From assembly GCA_027257055.1 (NCBI GenBank), contig JAPVLO010000322.1:1798001-1862000 (forward strand): DNA of 64,000 nucleotides. The letters are read 5' to 3'. This stretch comes from Cephalopachus bancanus. Its lineage: Eukaryota > Chordata > Mammalia > Primates > Tarsiidae. The notes under the pieces were generated by a model, which worked only from the letters and a program-made list of their open reading frames with translations, was not told the DNA's origin and ran no database searches. The translations under genes were made by a program, and so were the position numbers. Each line of letters starts with the position of its first letter. The stretch's first letter is position 1. This document shows, piece after piece, positions 1 to 10,544 of this stretch.

Positions 1-2049
1 AACCATGCTCATACCCTATTTGGGGTGCCGCTGTCTTAGAGTGGTGACTACCTCCCAGGGGGTGGACCATAGCTAGCCTGGGAAGGTGGCAGCTGCTGCA
101 GGCCAAGCCAGGAAGGAAGGAAAAGATCCAGGGTAACCCCCACCATGGACACATTCCACCTGTGTGGCCCCTACTGCCCTGTGGCTGACAGCCCAGGCAA
201 TCCTCAGATGTTGAGCCAGAGGAAACCTGGGCCTGAGTGCTGGGAGGGAACTGAAAAGGAGGGGTGTCTCCACCCTACAAAAGAGCTCAGGGGCAGGCCA
301 AAAAAAGAATGGCTCCCACCCTAGGAGTCCCTGGTGGCATTGTGCCCTGACCTGGCTTTCAAGCTGGGTGTTCTCCCATTGTATGGAAGGCGTCTCTTCG
401 AAGAGTCAGGCCTCCAGGCTGGAGGCATCTGCTGGTGCCTGGAGTCTGAACTGCAAACCAGAGCACTGCTTGTTGCCCAGAATTTCCCATTGGGGGCGAA
501 TGAGAAAAATCCTCTTTTTCCTTCAACTTGAGCCTAGGCAGGCTTTAGGGACTGCCAGCCACTGGGGTCTAATGGGAGATGTGGGTTGATGGGTTCCCTT
601 GTCCCTTGAACTCCCCTGGGTTCATGCACAGCTGTGAGAACACCCCCTTCCTATGGGTCCTGGTGGTACCGCTCCACCACTCCAGGATCCCGGTCCTTAG
701 AGAGCAGATTTCTTGGTACAGGAGAGAGGGGTGGGGAGTTCCAACTCTGGGGCTGGAGACTGGAATCATGGGCAGCAAAAGGGTCTGGGAACCCCACTTC
801 CCTACTGCCCTACTCCCCAGACTCCTGTTCCAGAGGCAGCTGTGTGGATGACCTCATCCTGCAAACATGCTTTGTTCCTGAGAAAATGGAAAGTGTCTGA
901 GGTTTGGTGGGGGGCTGGGTGTCTGCAGCAGCAGCTCTCTCAGGGCTCCCCCATGCCCTGCTCCCCACCCATGAGAGAACCTGACTGGGGAGAAAATGTC
1001 TTCAAATAGCTCTTGCTCTCTGTCCCTTCCCCAGTCACAAACCCCGAGAAATCAGAAAAGGTGGGGAGAGACTATCTCTCTCCAAGGGGCAGGGGGAGGG
1101 AAATAATGACCCAGAGGATGGAAAGATCCCAGGGCCTCTCCAGACTAGCCTTCCCGGAGTGATGCCTGGCACTGGGTAGCAGGAGCACCCTGCCCTAGTC
1201 TGTTTCCTGTTCCTCTCTGCCCCTCAGGCAGCCCATTTTCCTTTTTTCTGATATCTGGCCATATGTGCTGCCACAGCTGCTACAGATGTTGCAAGCCAAG
1301 GCTGCCCAGGCTGGGGTAACCAGAGGCACAGCAGGGGTGAAGGGGCATGAGGACAGAGGGTCCAGCTGGGGAAGCTTGGTTGTGTCCAGCTTGCAGGATT
1401 TCCTTCCTGTTTAAACCTAGACTGAGCCTCTGAAGTTCTAGTTGCTTGGCTGATTCTTCCGGGCTGGGAGGTCCAACTTCTCATACTGGCCGCCTCCGCC
1501 ATTCATAGTCCAGCATCCCTCTAGCATTCCACTGCTTCCTGGATCAGGAGGGGGCGGGAATAGCCTGTTTCCATCCCTGACTCCCCACTCCAGAGCCCCC
1601 GGTAAAATTCCTTTATTCATATCCCTAGGGTCTCTTCATAGGAGTCAGGAGAGAGTGGGAGTGCTGTACATATGGAGTAGGATGGGGTGGCTCCCTGCCC
1701 ATACTCCTGCCACCCTGGGGACCATAAGGACAGTAGAGGCTAAACTCTGGCTGGGACAGGAAATGAGTCATTGACCCAGGAAAAGCCCCCTCCCCCCAGA
1801 TCTGCCAAGACCTAGATAAGAAAACAACTTCTGCTTCCTGATTTTTTCCTGACCTCTTCCCACCCCCACTGTTAAATACAGAAAGAAACATGCAGGACTT
1901 CTGGGTTCCCAAAAGCACCCCTTCCCCACCTGCTCTGATCTGGCGTTTCCTGTGTCTGGTCTCTTGGTCATTTTTGAATACAAAGGGCGCTTGCCAGGGG
2001 CTAAGCCCCAGCCCCTTTGGGTGACCCCTGCTCCACCTTGTGCTTCCAG
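1..2049. other. FHL3 5' flank or intron 1, no gene seen
   Basis: No coding exon, RNA gene or Alu was recognised here. The first FHL3 coding exon begins right after it at a clear acceptor (TGCTTCCAG, ending 2049), so at least its 3' end is intronic. In other mammals FHL3 has a distant non-coding first exon, so all of this stretch is probably intron 1. Short open frames here are scattered on both strands and look like chance. Confidence 0.6.
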
Positions 2050-2073
2050 GAGAGCTCCCTCACTGTTGCCACC

Positions 2074-4081
2074 ATGAGCGAGTCATTTGACTGTGCAAAA
2101 TGCAGTGAGTCCCTGTATGGCCGAAAGTACATCCAGACAGACAGCGGCCCCTACTGTGTACCCTGCTATGACAATACCTTTGCCAACACCTGCGCTGAGT
2201 GCCAGCAGCTCATCGGGCATGACTCAAGGGTAAGAACGCAACCAGGCAGGGCGGGGAGTGGATGGAATCTGAAGGAAGGGGAAAGGATGAATCCACCTGA
2301 CCTGGGTGCCAGTGTCCCTGCTTTGCTCCACACAGGAGCTGTTCTATGAAGACCGCCACTTCCACGAGGGCTGTTTCCGCTGCTGCCGCTGCCAGCGCTC
2401 CCTAGCTGATGAACCCTTCACCTGCCAGGACAGTGAGCTGCTCTGCAATGACTGCTACTGCAGTGCCTTCTCCTCACAGTGCTCTGCCTGCGGGGAAACT
2501 GTCATGCCTGGTATGTCTCCAAGGGCTCATCTTGTGCAGCCACTGGCATGCTTGGCATCTGGGTAGAATCCTTGCATGTGCCTGTCTGGTACATGGAGGC
2601 TTGGTATGTGCAGAGACCTATACATATGCAGAAACTGACAAGCTTGATACATTGCTAAGAGCTTAGTATGTGCCGGACCAGCAGGCCTGGTACACACACC
2701 TGGGGGCTTACTATGTGTGGGTAGATTGACATGCTTGATACATACCTGGGGGCTTAGCATGTGTGAAGATCTGCTTGTTTGGTACATGTAGGAGCTAAAG
2801 GTAGGCTAAGACAGTCACTCTTGGTACATTGGGGCTCAATGTATACAGAGACTGATACACTAAGGGCTTAACGTATGGGAACTCAGCACATGTGGATAAT
2901 GGCATGCCTAGGAGATGCAAGGGCATGTACTGAACCTGTCATGCCCAGGGCATTAGAACTTTGGGCAGAGACTTGCTTGCCTGGTATATGTGGGGTCTTG
3001 TGTGTGTGCTAAAACCATCATGTCTGGTGCATAAGGGCTTAGCATGTACTGAAACTTCATGACTGCTACGTGGAGACTTGATGCGTGCTGAGATAGTCAC
3101 ATATGGGATATATGGGACTTAACATATGCCAAGACCCTCATGTCTAGTTCCCGAGGGGAGGGGCCTAGCATGTCCAGTGTTTGAGGAGAGTTTGGCATGT
3201 GTAATATACATGGTGGGAGCCTGCTGCATGTGCATGCATACCACCCTGCTCAAGCTATGGGAGCAGTGGAGACTCTCCTGGGGAAGTAACAGAGGGTGGC
3301 CCTCAGGAGCTTAGGACACAGCCTCTGAGTGGAACCCCTGTTCCCCATAGGGTCCCGGAAGCTGGAGTATGGAGGTCAGACGTGGCATGAGCACTGCTTC
3401 CTGTGCAGCGGCTGTGAGCAGCCACTGGGCTCCCGTTCTTTTGTGCCCGACAAGGGTGCTCACTACTGCGTGCCCTGCTATGAGAACAAGTTCGCGCCTC
3501 GCTGCGCCCGCTGCAGCAAGGTTGGGGCTGGGCCAGCAGGGTGGGGGTGAGTAGGCCTGTTGTGGGGTGGAAATCCCTACTCATCCCTACTGATGGATGC
3601 TGCCCCCACAGACGCTGACACAGGGTGGAGTGACATACCGTGATCAGCCCTGGCATCGAGAATGTCTGGTCTGTACCGGGTGCCAGACGCCCCTGGCAGG
3701 ACAGCAATTCACCTCCCGGGATGAAGATCCCTACTGCGTGGCCTGTTTTGGAGAACTCTTTGCACCTAAGTGCAGCAGCTGCAAGCGCCCCATCGTAGGT
3801 GGGCATGGGTCAGAGAATGGAATGGGTAGAGTGCAGGGAAGGGAGTGGGATGTGAAATTGGGTGAGGTTGAGGGTATGACCTCCTAGCCCCCAGATCTGC
3901 AGAGCTAACCTCCAGCTTCCCTCTAGGACTCGGTGGAGGCAAGTATGTGTCCTTTGAAGACCGACACTGGCACCACAGCTGCTTCTCCTGTGCCCGCTGC
4001 TCTACCTCCCTGGTGGGCCAAGGCTTTGTGCCGGATGGAGACCAAGTGCTGTGCCAGGGCTGCAGCCAGGCAGGTCCCTGA
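2074..4081 (+). CDS. FHL3: FHL3, four and a half LIM domains protein 3
   Basis: LIM-only adaptor that binds transcription factors, integrins and actin in muscle and other cells; it has no catalytic activity. Coding exons: 2074-2229, 2336-2510, 3351-3520, 3612-3798, 3927-4081. All junctions are GT-AG and phases join cleanly, giving 843 nt, or 280 residues plus stop, the usual FHL3 length. The start MSESFDCAKC lies in a strong Kozak context (GCCACCATGA). The N-terminal half LIM (CAKC...CVPC) is followed by four full LIM domains with paired CxxC, HxxC and CxxC zinc ligands, about residues 40-92, 101-153, 162-212 and 221-275. It ends CQGCSQAGP. The donor after 3520 is GTTGGG, weaker than the others. 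SF3A3 follows 8 kb downstream on the same strand, as in human. Confidence 0.97.
2570..3240. repeat. Degenerate minisatellite in FHL3 intron 3
   Basis: Loose repeats of 40-48 bases share the pattern CTTGGTACAT, GGGGCTTAGCATGTG, then AGAC or AAAC and a CATG. Recognisable units start near 2587, 2640, 2687, 2735, 2779, 2821, 2971, 3021, 3060, 3100 and 3143. Copies differ by substitutions and small indels, so this is an old array. It fills most of the 840-base intron between exons ending 2510 and starting 3351. Confidence 0.8.
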
Positions 4082-4712
4082 GCCAGTGCTCCTGGACCCA
4101 GGCTTTCCCATACCAGGGCTCCCCCAGGACCATGGCTCCTTTTCAAAACCACCTCTGGGACCCAGCTCCTCCGCAAAATGGGTCTTCCCCTGGGCTCCAG
4201 GATTCAGTCTCCCCACTCCAACATCCCCAAACTGGTACTCCCTGACCCAGGCCCCCAAAGCTGGGCTCTTATAGGGCCTCCATGATTCACGCCCTCTCCC
4301 CAAACTTGGACTCCAGAGCTAAGCCCTATCTTCTACAGTTTGGGTTCCCAGACCAAGCCCTCTCCCCACATCAGGACTCTAGACCCCAGCCCTCCAATCC
4401 CAGACTCTGGGACCTAGGCCCCCCTTAAATCTAGACTTCTCTTCATAGACTTTAGGTCTCCTCTGGGTGCCTGAGAAGTCTTCAAAAGTGGACTGTACTC
4501 AGGCTTGATCCACTCCATCCCATCCCTATCCCCAGGGCTGGGGCTGTCTGGGAAGCAGATCAGGGGCTCAGTGATTAGGGAGTTCTAGGGTACAGGGTAC
4601 TGCCCAGCCCGTGTCTGTCGAGTGTCTTCGCATTTTGGCATTTTATTTCAGCTCCATTTTGCCCAGAGATGGGCAGAGGGGTGGGATTGGCTCACCCCCT
4701 TCCTGAGTCTGC

Positions 4713-4718
4713 AATAAA
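4713..4718 (+). terminator. FHL3: FHL3 poly(A) signal AATAAA
   Basis: Canonical AATAAA 632 bases after the FHL3 stop. It is followed about 20 bases on by TGTGTTTGTCCTGTG, a GU-rich downstream element. The 3' UTR would therefore run from 4082 to about 4735. Confidence 0.85.
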
Positions 4719-4735
4719 GCAATGTGAGGAACTAC

Positions 4736-5149
4736 GTGTGTTTGTCCTGTGTAGAGGGAGTTTGTCCGTGTGTTTGTCCTGTGAAGAAGCTGCCTTCACA
4801 GACTGGAGACTCTGAATCTCTCCTAGACCTCCTCCCTGCTGGGTGGGGTAGAGGGGGGCCGGACCACGGGGGTGGGAGTCTCCCCAGGAAGGGGATCCCC
4901 ACCACAGCTATGGCCCCTCAGCTTGGCCTGCCTCCCCCCTGCTGGCAGAGGGCTTTTTCCACTCTTTGTAGGGAAGGGAGGGGTTTGGGGAGGTTCCAGA
5001 CAGGAGCATGGAGGGGAGGGGGTTGCCCTGGGTTCCTTCGTCTGATACAAATCGCCCCCCTCCCCTAACAGCCCTGCCCAAATCTCTCATAGCAAGCACC
5101 TGGTTCTGAAGCTCAGTCTGGGCCCGGACCCTCAACCCCCTTCCCTCTC
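4736..5149. other. Intergenic, downstream of FHL3
   Basis: GC-rich unique-looking sequence with several polypurine and C-rich runs. No exon, repeat or RNA gene was recognised. Confidence 0.5.
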
Positions 5150-5560
5150 TTCCCAAGGATTAGCGGGGGCGGCCGGGATCCGCTCGGCCGCACGTTTTTT
5201 GCCAAAAAAGGCAAGGATGCAGCTGCACGCGCCGCGGGAACATCTGGATCCGATTCCCGGCATGAATGGGTCACGGCCCCGCCCCCCCGTGATTCAAGGG
5301 CGGGGGTGGAATGAACGAGGGGGGCAGGCCCCCAAAGTGGGGAGATGGGGCGGGGCGTTGCTCCCCTCTCCAGGCCTCCACCGTCCCCTGCCCCTGCCTC
5401 TGGCGGCTGCGGTCTGGGACCCCTCTAACAGTCGTGGCAGGTTCGTGCGCACCAGTCGCGCCCGCAGCCCCCTGCGGGGCCTGGGCCCTGGGCTGGCAGA
5501 CCCTCGGCGCCTTGGGGGTGGGGTGGGGGAGGGGCCCCTCAGGCCCAGCGGAAACCGCGT
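5150..5560. promoter_or_regulatory. CpG-rich block with CArG box, E-box and SP1 sites
   Basis: CpG density jumps compared with its flanks. Visible motifs are a perfect CArG box CCAAAAAAGG (5202-5211, SRF type), an adjacent E-box CAGCTG (5220-5225) and GC boxes near 5165, 5280 and 5350. It lies 0.4 kb past FHL3 and 7 kb before SF3A3. It could be a distal muscle or serum-response element or an unannotated promoter. No transcript is evident from sequence alone. Confidence 0.55.
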
Positions 5561-5562
5561 GA

Positions 5563-5720
5563 TTATATGTATCTCATACTAAATCCTCCCCGAGATGCTA
5601 TGAGGCTGACATTATTACTTACATTACACAGAGACCGAGGCGCCGATAGTTGCCCAAAGTCACATAGGTTCTGGTAGATCCGGGGTTGTAATCTACTTTG
5701 CACTGCCTCCTGGACCCAAT
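5563..5720 (-). mobile_element. MIR SINE, antisense
   Basis: Matches the reverse MIR core: ATGCTATGAGG, then ATTATTAC, then GCCCAAAGTCACATAG. Highly diverged. Confidence 0.75.
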
Positions 5721-5761
5721 TTGAGTTCTGAACTTTCTGAGGCCGTGACTGACGTTTTCTT

Positions 5762-6062
5762 TGTTTGGTTTTGTTTTGTTTTTTGAGTTGGAGTCTCACT
5801 CTGTCGCCCAGACTGGAGTGCAGTGGTTGCTCCCGGCCACTGCAACCTCGACCTGCTGGGCTCCGGCGATCCTTCTGCCTCAGCCTTCCAAGTAGCTGGA
5901 ACTACAGGCGTGCGCTACCACGCCCAGCTAATTTTTTGATTTATTGTAGAGATGAGGTCTCACCACGTTGCCCAGGCGGGTCTCGAACTCGTGGGCTCAG
6001 GCAATCCACTCACCTCAGCCTCCCAAGGCGTGGGATTACAGGCTGAGCCACCGAGCCCGGCT
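5762..6062 (-). mobile_element. Alu, full length
   Basis: Starts with a T-rich tail, then GAGTTGGAGTCTCACTCTG, and ends GAGCCCGGCT. Both monomers are present, with the typical right-left linker GATTTATTGTAGAGATGAGG. Confidence 0.93.
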
Positions 6063-7035
6063 AGACACTTTTAACAAACCTTTACAATGCCCACCATGTG
6101 TACTTAGAGTTAATTCGTGTGTATGCTTACGTTTTTTTTTCTCTCTCCCACTAGTCTCTCTGAGATTGGACTTTTGCCTGCCTTGCTCACCCTGCCTCAG
6201 CTCCCAGCACATACTCCGCGTTCAATAAATACTTGTTGAAGCACAGACAGCTGGCGCAAAGGCCTGCAGGCCTTAAAAACATGGTGCTTTGGGAGAAGCA
6301 GCAAGTACTTTCATTTGGAGGAAATGTCAAGAGATTAAAATGGCAGGCAGAGCCCAGGTTGTGAAAAGCCGAATGCCAAGTTAAACAGAGCTCACCCTGT
6401 AGGAAAAGCAGCCAATGGAAATGTCCGAGCAGGGGTGTGAGATGAACATAGGTTTAGAAAGATCACTAGGGCTGCGGCATGAATAATGGATTGGAGAGGT
6501 AAGATGAGCAGTGGTGCAGGTGAGAGATCACGAGGCAAGGTAGCACGAGTGGAAAAGGCAGGACTTTCTAAATGGTTTGATGGCATGAGGATGGAGAAGT
6601 GTTCAGGAGAAGGAAGGCATCAGGTTTGAGGTAGAGTGACTGGGAGGATGGTGTTGGTATGATGGTCTATCCCACCTAAGAGGAAGAGAGACATGTGCTA
6701 CAATACTGTGTTTCATTTATTTCAGTGTTAACATTTTTAGACACAGTATCTCAGATATCTAGGTGTATAATTGAAGTTGTATTATAGTTTAGCAATTTTT
6801 TGCTCTCTTCCTCAGTAAAGCATAAAATAATGGTGTTTTACATTTAGTGTTATCTCATATCCAATGAAATACGGTAGCCCCCAAACAACCTTCTCCCCAC
6901 CAAAGAAAAAAAAAGGAAGCATTTACTAGACCTCTCCATTCTTGAATGAAGATCTCCATCTTTCTAGTGGCCCAGGAAAAGCCCCAGATGAGAAGTTGTG
7001 ACTGGGATCCTTTCCCTAAGGTTGGCGGTCTTATT
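6063..7035. other. Intergenic, diverged old repeats only
   Basis: No gene seen. The stretch at 6440-6660 (GAAAGATCACTAGGGCTGCGG onward) resembles an ancient interspersed repeat whose relatives also appear near 28490-28590 and 31590-31830, but I cannot name the family. Confidence 0.4.
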
Positions 7036-7049
7036 TAAATTTCGATATA

Positions 7050-7490
7050 CAAGACTGGGCGCTGTGGCTTACGCCTATAATCCCAACACTTTGGGAGGTC
7101 GAGGTGAGAATACTGAGTCCATACAAATATGATCCTCATAACACTCCTATGAGTAGGCAAAACACGGTTCATTATATGCATTTTTGTTTTTCAAACTTTA
7201 AAAAATTGTTGCCAGGCTTGGTGGCTCAGCTTGTAATCCTGCGCTTTGGGAGGCCAAGGTGAGTGAATTGCCTGAGCCCACGGGTTCGAGACCCGCCTGG
7301 GCAACTTGGTGAGACCTCATCTCTACAATAAATCAAAAAAATTGGCGTGGTAGCGCGCGCCGGTAGTTCCAGCTACCTGGAAGGCTGAGGCGGAAGGATC
7401 ACAAGAGCCCAGCAGGTTGAGTCTGCAGTGATCATGAGCATGCCACTGCACTCCAGTCTGGGCGACAGAGTGAGACTCCGACTCAAAAAA
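7050..7490 (+). mobile_element. Alu fragment plus full Alu
   Basis: A 5' Alu fragment (about 7050-7115, GGGCGCTGTGGCTTACGCC) is cut short. It is followed by a complete sense Alu at about 7211-7490 ending in CTCCGACTCAAAAAA. Confidence 0.85.
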
Positions 7491-7564
7491 TAAATTGTTT
7501 TAATGTTTTTATTTTTAAAGATACGGGGTACAATTCAAGGTTAGGTATACAATTGGTCATTGTA

Positions 7565-8475
7565 TTTTTATTTATTTATTTATTTATTTATTTATTTTGA
7601 GTTGGAGTCTCACTCTGTCGCCCAGACTGGAGTGCAGTGGCCGCTCCCGGTCACCGCAACCTCAACCTGCTGGGCTCCGGCAATCCTTCCACCTCAGCCT
7701 TCCAGGTAACTGGAACTACAGGCACGCACTACCACGCCTGGCTAATTTTTTGATTTATTATAGAGATGAGGTCTCGCCAAGTTGCCCGGGCGGATCTCAA
7801 ACCCGCGGGCTCAGGCAATCCACTCACCTCAGCCTCCCAAAGGCGCGGGATTACAGGCTGAGCCACCGAGCCCGGCTTGTATTTTTCTTTTTTTTGAGTT
7901 GGAGTCTCACTCTATCACCCAGACTGGAGTGCAGTGGCATGCTCACAGCTACCCCAGTGTCAACTTGCTGGGCTCCAGCGTTCCTTCGCCTCAGCCTTCC
8001 ACGTAGCTGGAACTACAGGCGCATGCTACCACACCCAGCTAATTTTTTGATGGTAGAGATTAGGTTTCACCATGTTGCCCCTGCTAGTCTCAAACCCCAG
8101 AGATCAGGCAGTCCTCTGGCCTCTGCCACCCAAAGTGCTGGGATTATAGGCTTGAGCCACCGCCCCCAGCCTTTTTCAAACCTTTTTTTTTTTTTTTTTT
8201 TAAGTTGGAGTCTCACTCTGTCACCCAGACTGGAGTACAGTGGCCGCTTCCGGCCACCGCAGCCTCGACCTGCTGGGTTCCGGCGATCCTTCCACCTCAG
8301 CCTTCCAAGTAGCTGGAATTACAGGCATGCACTACCACGCCCGACTGATTTTTTAATTTATTGTAGAGATGAGGTCTCGCTGCCCAGGCGGGTCTCGAAC
8401 CCGCGGGCTCAAGCAATCCACTTACCTCAGCCTCCCAAAGGCGCGGGATTACAGGCTGAGCTACCGAGACTGGCT
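7565..8475 (-). mobile_element. Three head-to-tail antisense Alus
   Basis: Copies at about 7565-7876, 7880-8172 and 8178-8475, each beginning with its T-tract and ending GAGCCCGGCT or similar. The first tract is a (TTTA)n run (7571-7600). The middle copy is older and has a shorter linker. The third is the youngest type (TCTCGCTGCCCAGG, AAAGGCGCGGG). One frame stays open through all three (7597-8538), which is a property of antisense Alu and not a gene. Confidence 0.9.
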
Positions 8476-8508
8476 CTTTTTCAAACTTTTAAAAACAAAA
8501 AGCGATGG

Positions 8509-8794
8509 CTGGCCTGGCACAGTGGTTTACTCCTGTAATCCCAGCACTTTGGGAGGCAGAGGTGAGAGAATTGCCTGCATCCCAGGATTTGAGACCAGCC
8601 TAGGCAACTTGGCGAGACCTTGTCTGCACAATTAATCAAAAAATTAGCTGCACGCCTGTAGTTCCAGCTGCTTGGAAGGCTGAGGCAAAAGAATCGCCTG
8701 CGCCTAGCAGATTGAGGCTGTGGTGGCCATGAGCATGCCACTGCAATTCAGCCTGGGCGACAGAGTGAGACTCTGACTCAAAAAAAAAAAAAAG
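8509..8794 (+). mobile_element. Alu, full length sense
   Basis: Begins GGCCTGGCACAGTGGTTTAC and ends CTCTGACTC plus an A-tail. Diverged. It faces the antisense triplet just upstream, so it can form an inverted Alu pair. Confidence 0.88.
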
Positions 8795-8832
8795 CAAAGG
8801 CTGTTTATTGGAGAATTCAAAAAAGAAAGAGA

Positions 8833-9018
8833 GCCGGGCTTGGTGGTTCAGCCTGTAATCCTGTGCTGCTTCTTCTTCTTCTTTTTTTTTTTTTTTTTTT
8901 TTTTTTTGAGTTGGAGTCTCACTCTATCGCCCAGACTGGAGTGCAGTGGCCACTCCCGGCCACCGCAGCCTCACCTGCTGGGCTCCTGCAATCCTTCCGC
9001 CTCAGCCTTCCAAGTAGA
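8833..9018 (-). mobile_element. Alu snap-back: sense 5' end fused to truncated antisense Alu
   Basis: A sense Alu 5' end (GCCGGGCTTGGTGGTTCAGCC, about 8833-8866) runs straight into a TTC/T tract and then an antisense Alu right monomer (about 8910-9018). That monomer stops at CCTTCCAAGTA, where PFDN4-derived sequence begins. Confidence 0.75.
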
Positions 9019-9024
9019 ATTAAA

Positions 9025-9447
9025 CAGATTTTTTTAAAAGTATTACAAAATTTTTAACTTTCATCAGCTTCAAGGTTTATGTTGCTCCCGAGTTTTGCAT
9101 TTCAAATCTGCCAACACCCACTGAATGGATTCCACTCTGGATTCTAAGGCGTCAGTTTCTTCTTACAAATTTTTCTTTGCTTCTTCTAACATTTCTTATG
9201 TTTCTTCTTGAGAATGGCTAATGAAAACATCACTAATTTGATAAAGTATCATTAAGCAGTTGTTGTCTGCAAGCATGATGTCATCACAAGCATCTTCTAA
9301 ATTTTGGAGTTGTTTCTTTTTTACCTCTATTTATTCCTTCAGCTCTCTGATTCTACTTGTGTTCCATGCAAATTTGCTTGTCTTTTGTTGAACTTCGAAA
9401 GTGACATTGACATCTTCTGCAGCCACCTTCTTCATGGTGGCCACCAT
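9025..9447 (-). pseudogene. PFDN4P: PFDN4 processed pseudogene
   Basis: Intronless retrocopy of prefoldin subunit 4, a cytosolic chaperone subunit that passes actin and tubulin to CCT. Read on the minus strand from ATG at 9447-9445, it begins MVATMKKVAAEDVNVTFEVQ, close to the PFDN4 N-terminus. Diverged PFDN4-like codons follow down to a stop at 9056-9054. The frame is broken: an in-frame stop (TAA) falls in the ELKE-I segment near 9330 and further stops follow (ETxEMLEEA and KNLxEE regions). Some 3' UTR continues to about 9025. An Alu abuts each end. Not expected to make protein. Confidence 0.88.
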
Positions 9448-9477
9448 CTTGGGACTAAGTACATGTGTTATTTTGTT

Positions 9478-10534
9478 TGTTTTTTGAGTTGAAGTCTCAC
9501 TCCTGTTGCCCAGGCTGGAGTGAAGTGGCACGCTCACAGCCACCCCCCTCGACCTGCTGAGCTTAGGCTATCCTTCCGCCCCAGTCTTCCAAGCAGCTGG
9601 AACTACAGACGCACGCCACCATGCCCAGCTAGTTTTTGTGATTTATTGTAGAGATGAGGTCTCACCAAGTTGCCCAGGCTGGTCTCGAACCCCCGGGCTC
9701 AGGCAGTCTTCTCGCCTCAGCCTCCCAAAGTGCTGGGATTACAGGCTGAGCCACCGAGCCCAGCCTAGTATATGTTTTTAAAAACATTTCATTTGAGACC
9801 CGCGTGGGCAGCGAGACCTCATCTCTACAATAAATAAAAAAATCAGCCGGGCGTGGTAGCGCATGCCTGTAATTCCGGCTACTTGGAAGGCTGAGGCGGA
9901 AGGATCGCCAGATCCCAGCAGGTGGAGGCTGCAGTGGCCGGGAGTAGCCACTGCACTCCAATCTGGGCGACAGAGTGAGACTCCAACTCAAAAAAATAAA
10001 AATAAAAATAAATAAATAAAAAATAAAAAACATTTCATGCTGTGCTTCCAGTACATACAAAGAAAAAACTCCCTCCCTTACTAAATCTCCAAGGTTATGT
10101 CCTCGGGAACAACCACTGTTTACTGCTACTTGGACATCCTTACAGAAATAATCTCTCTGCGCATCTATTTTTGTACACACTGCTGTGCATCTAGCTTCTT
10201 TCAGTTTGTGTGGCCATCTTTCCATATGAGTTCATACAGATTTTTTTCTCTTTTTGAGTCAGAGTCTTACTCTGTCGCCCAGGCTGGAGTGCAGTGGCAC
10301 GCTCACAGCCACCGCAGCCTCTACCTGCTGGGCTCAGGTGATCCTTCTGCCTCAGCCTTCCAAGTAGCTGAAACTACAGGTGTGCACTACCATGCCCAGC
10401 TAGTTTTTTGATTTATTGTAGAGACAAGGTCTCACCAAGTTGCTCACGATGATCTGGAACCCCTGGGCTCAGGCAATCCTCTCGCTTCGGCCTCCCAAAG
10501 TGCTGGTTACAGATTTGAGCCACCACGCCCAACC
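9478..10534. mobile_element. Three Alus: antisense, sense (5' truncated), antisense
   Basis: Antisense copy about 9478-9765. A sense copy about 9794-10030 lacks its first half, starting at GAGACCCGCGTGGGCAGCG, and has a long A-rich tail with AAAT repeats. An antisense copy lies at about 10238-10534. The unique sequence between 10031 and 10237 shows no feature. Confidence 0.88.
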
Positions 10535-10544
10535 ATACAGATTT

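Noticed and set aside
3303..3806. 167-codon minus-strand open frame
   Set aside because: Exact shadow of FHL3 exons 4 and 5 on the other strand, where GC-rich LIM codons lack reverse stops.
7597..8538. A 313-codon open frame
   Set aside because: It is antisense Alu read three times over (repeated [18 protein letters not shown] phrases). Antisense Alu has an open frame by nature, and the same peptide recurs in dozens of copies in the window.
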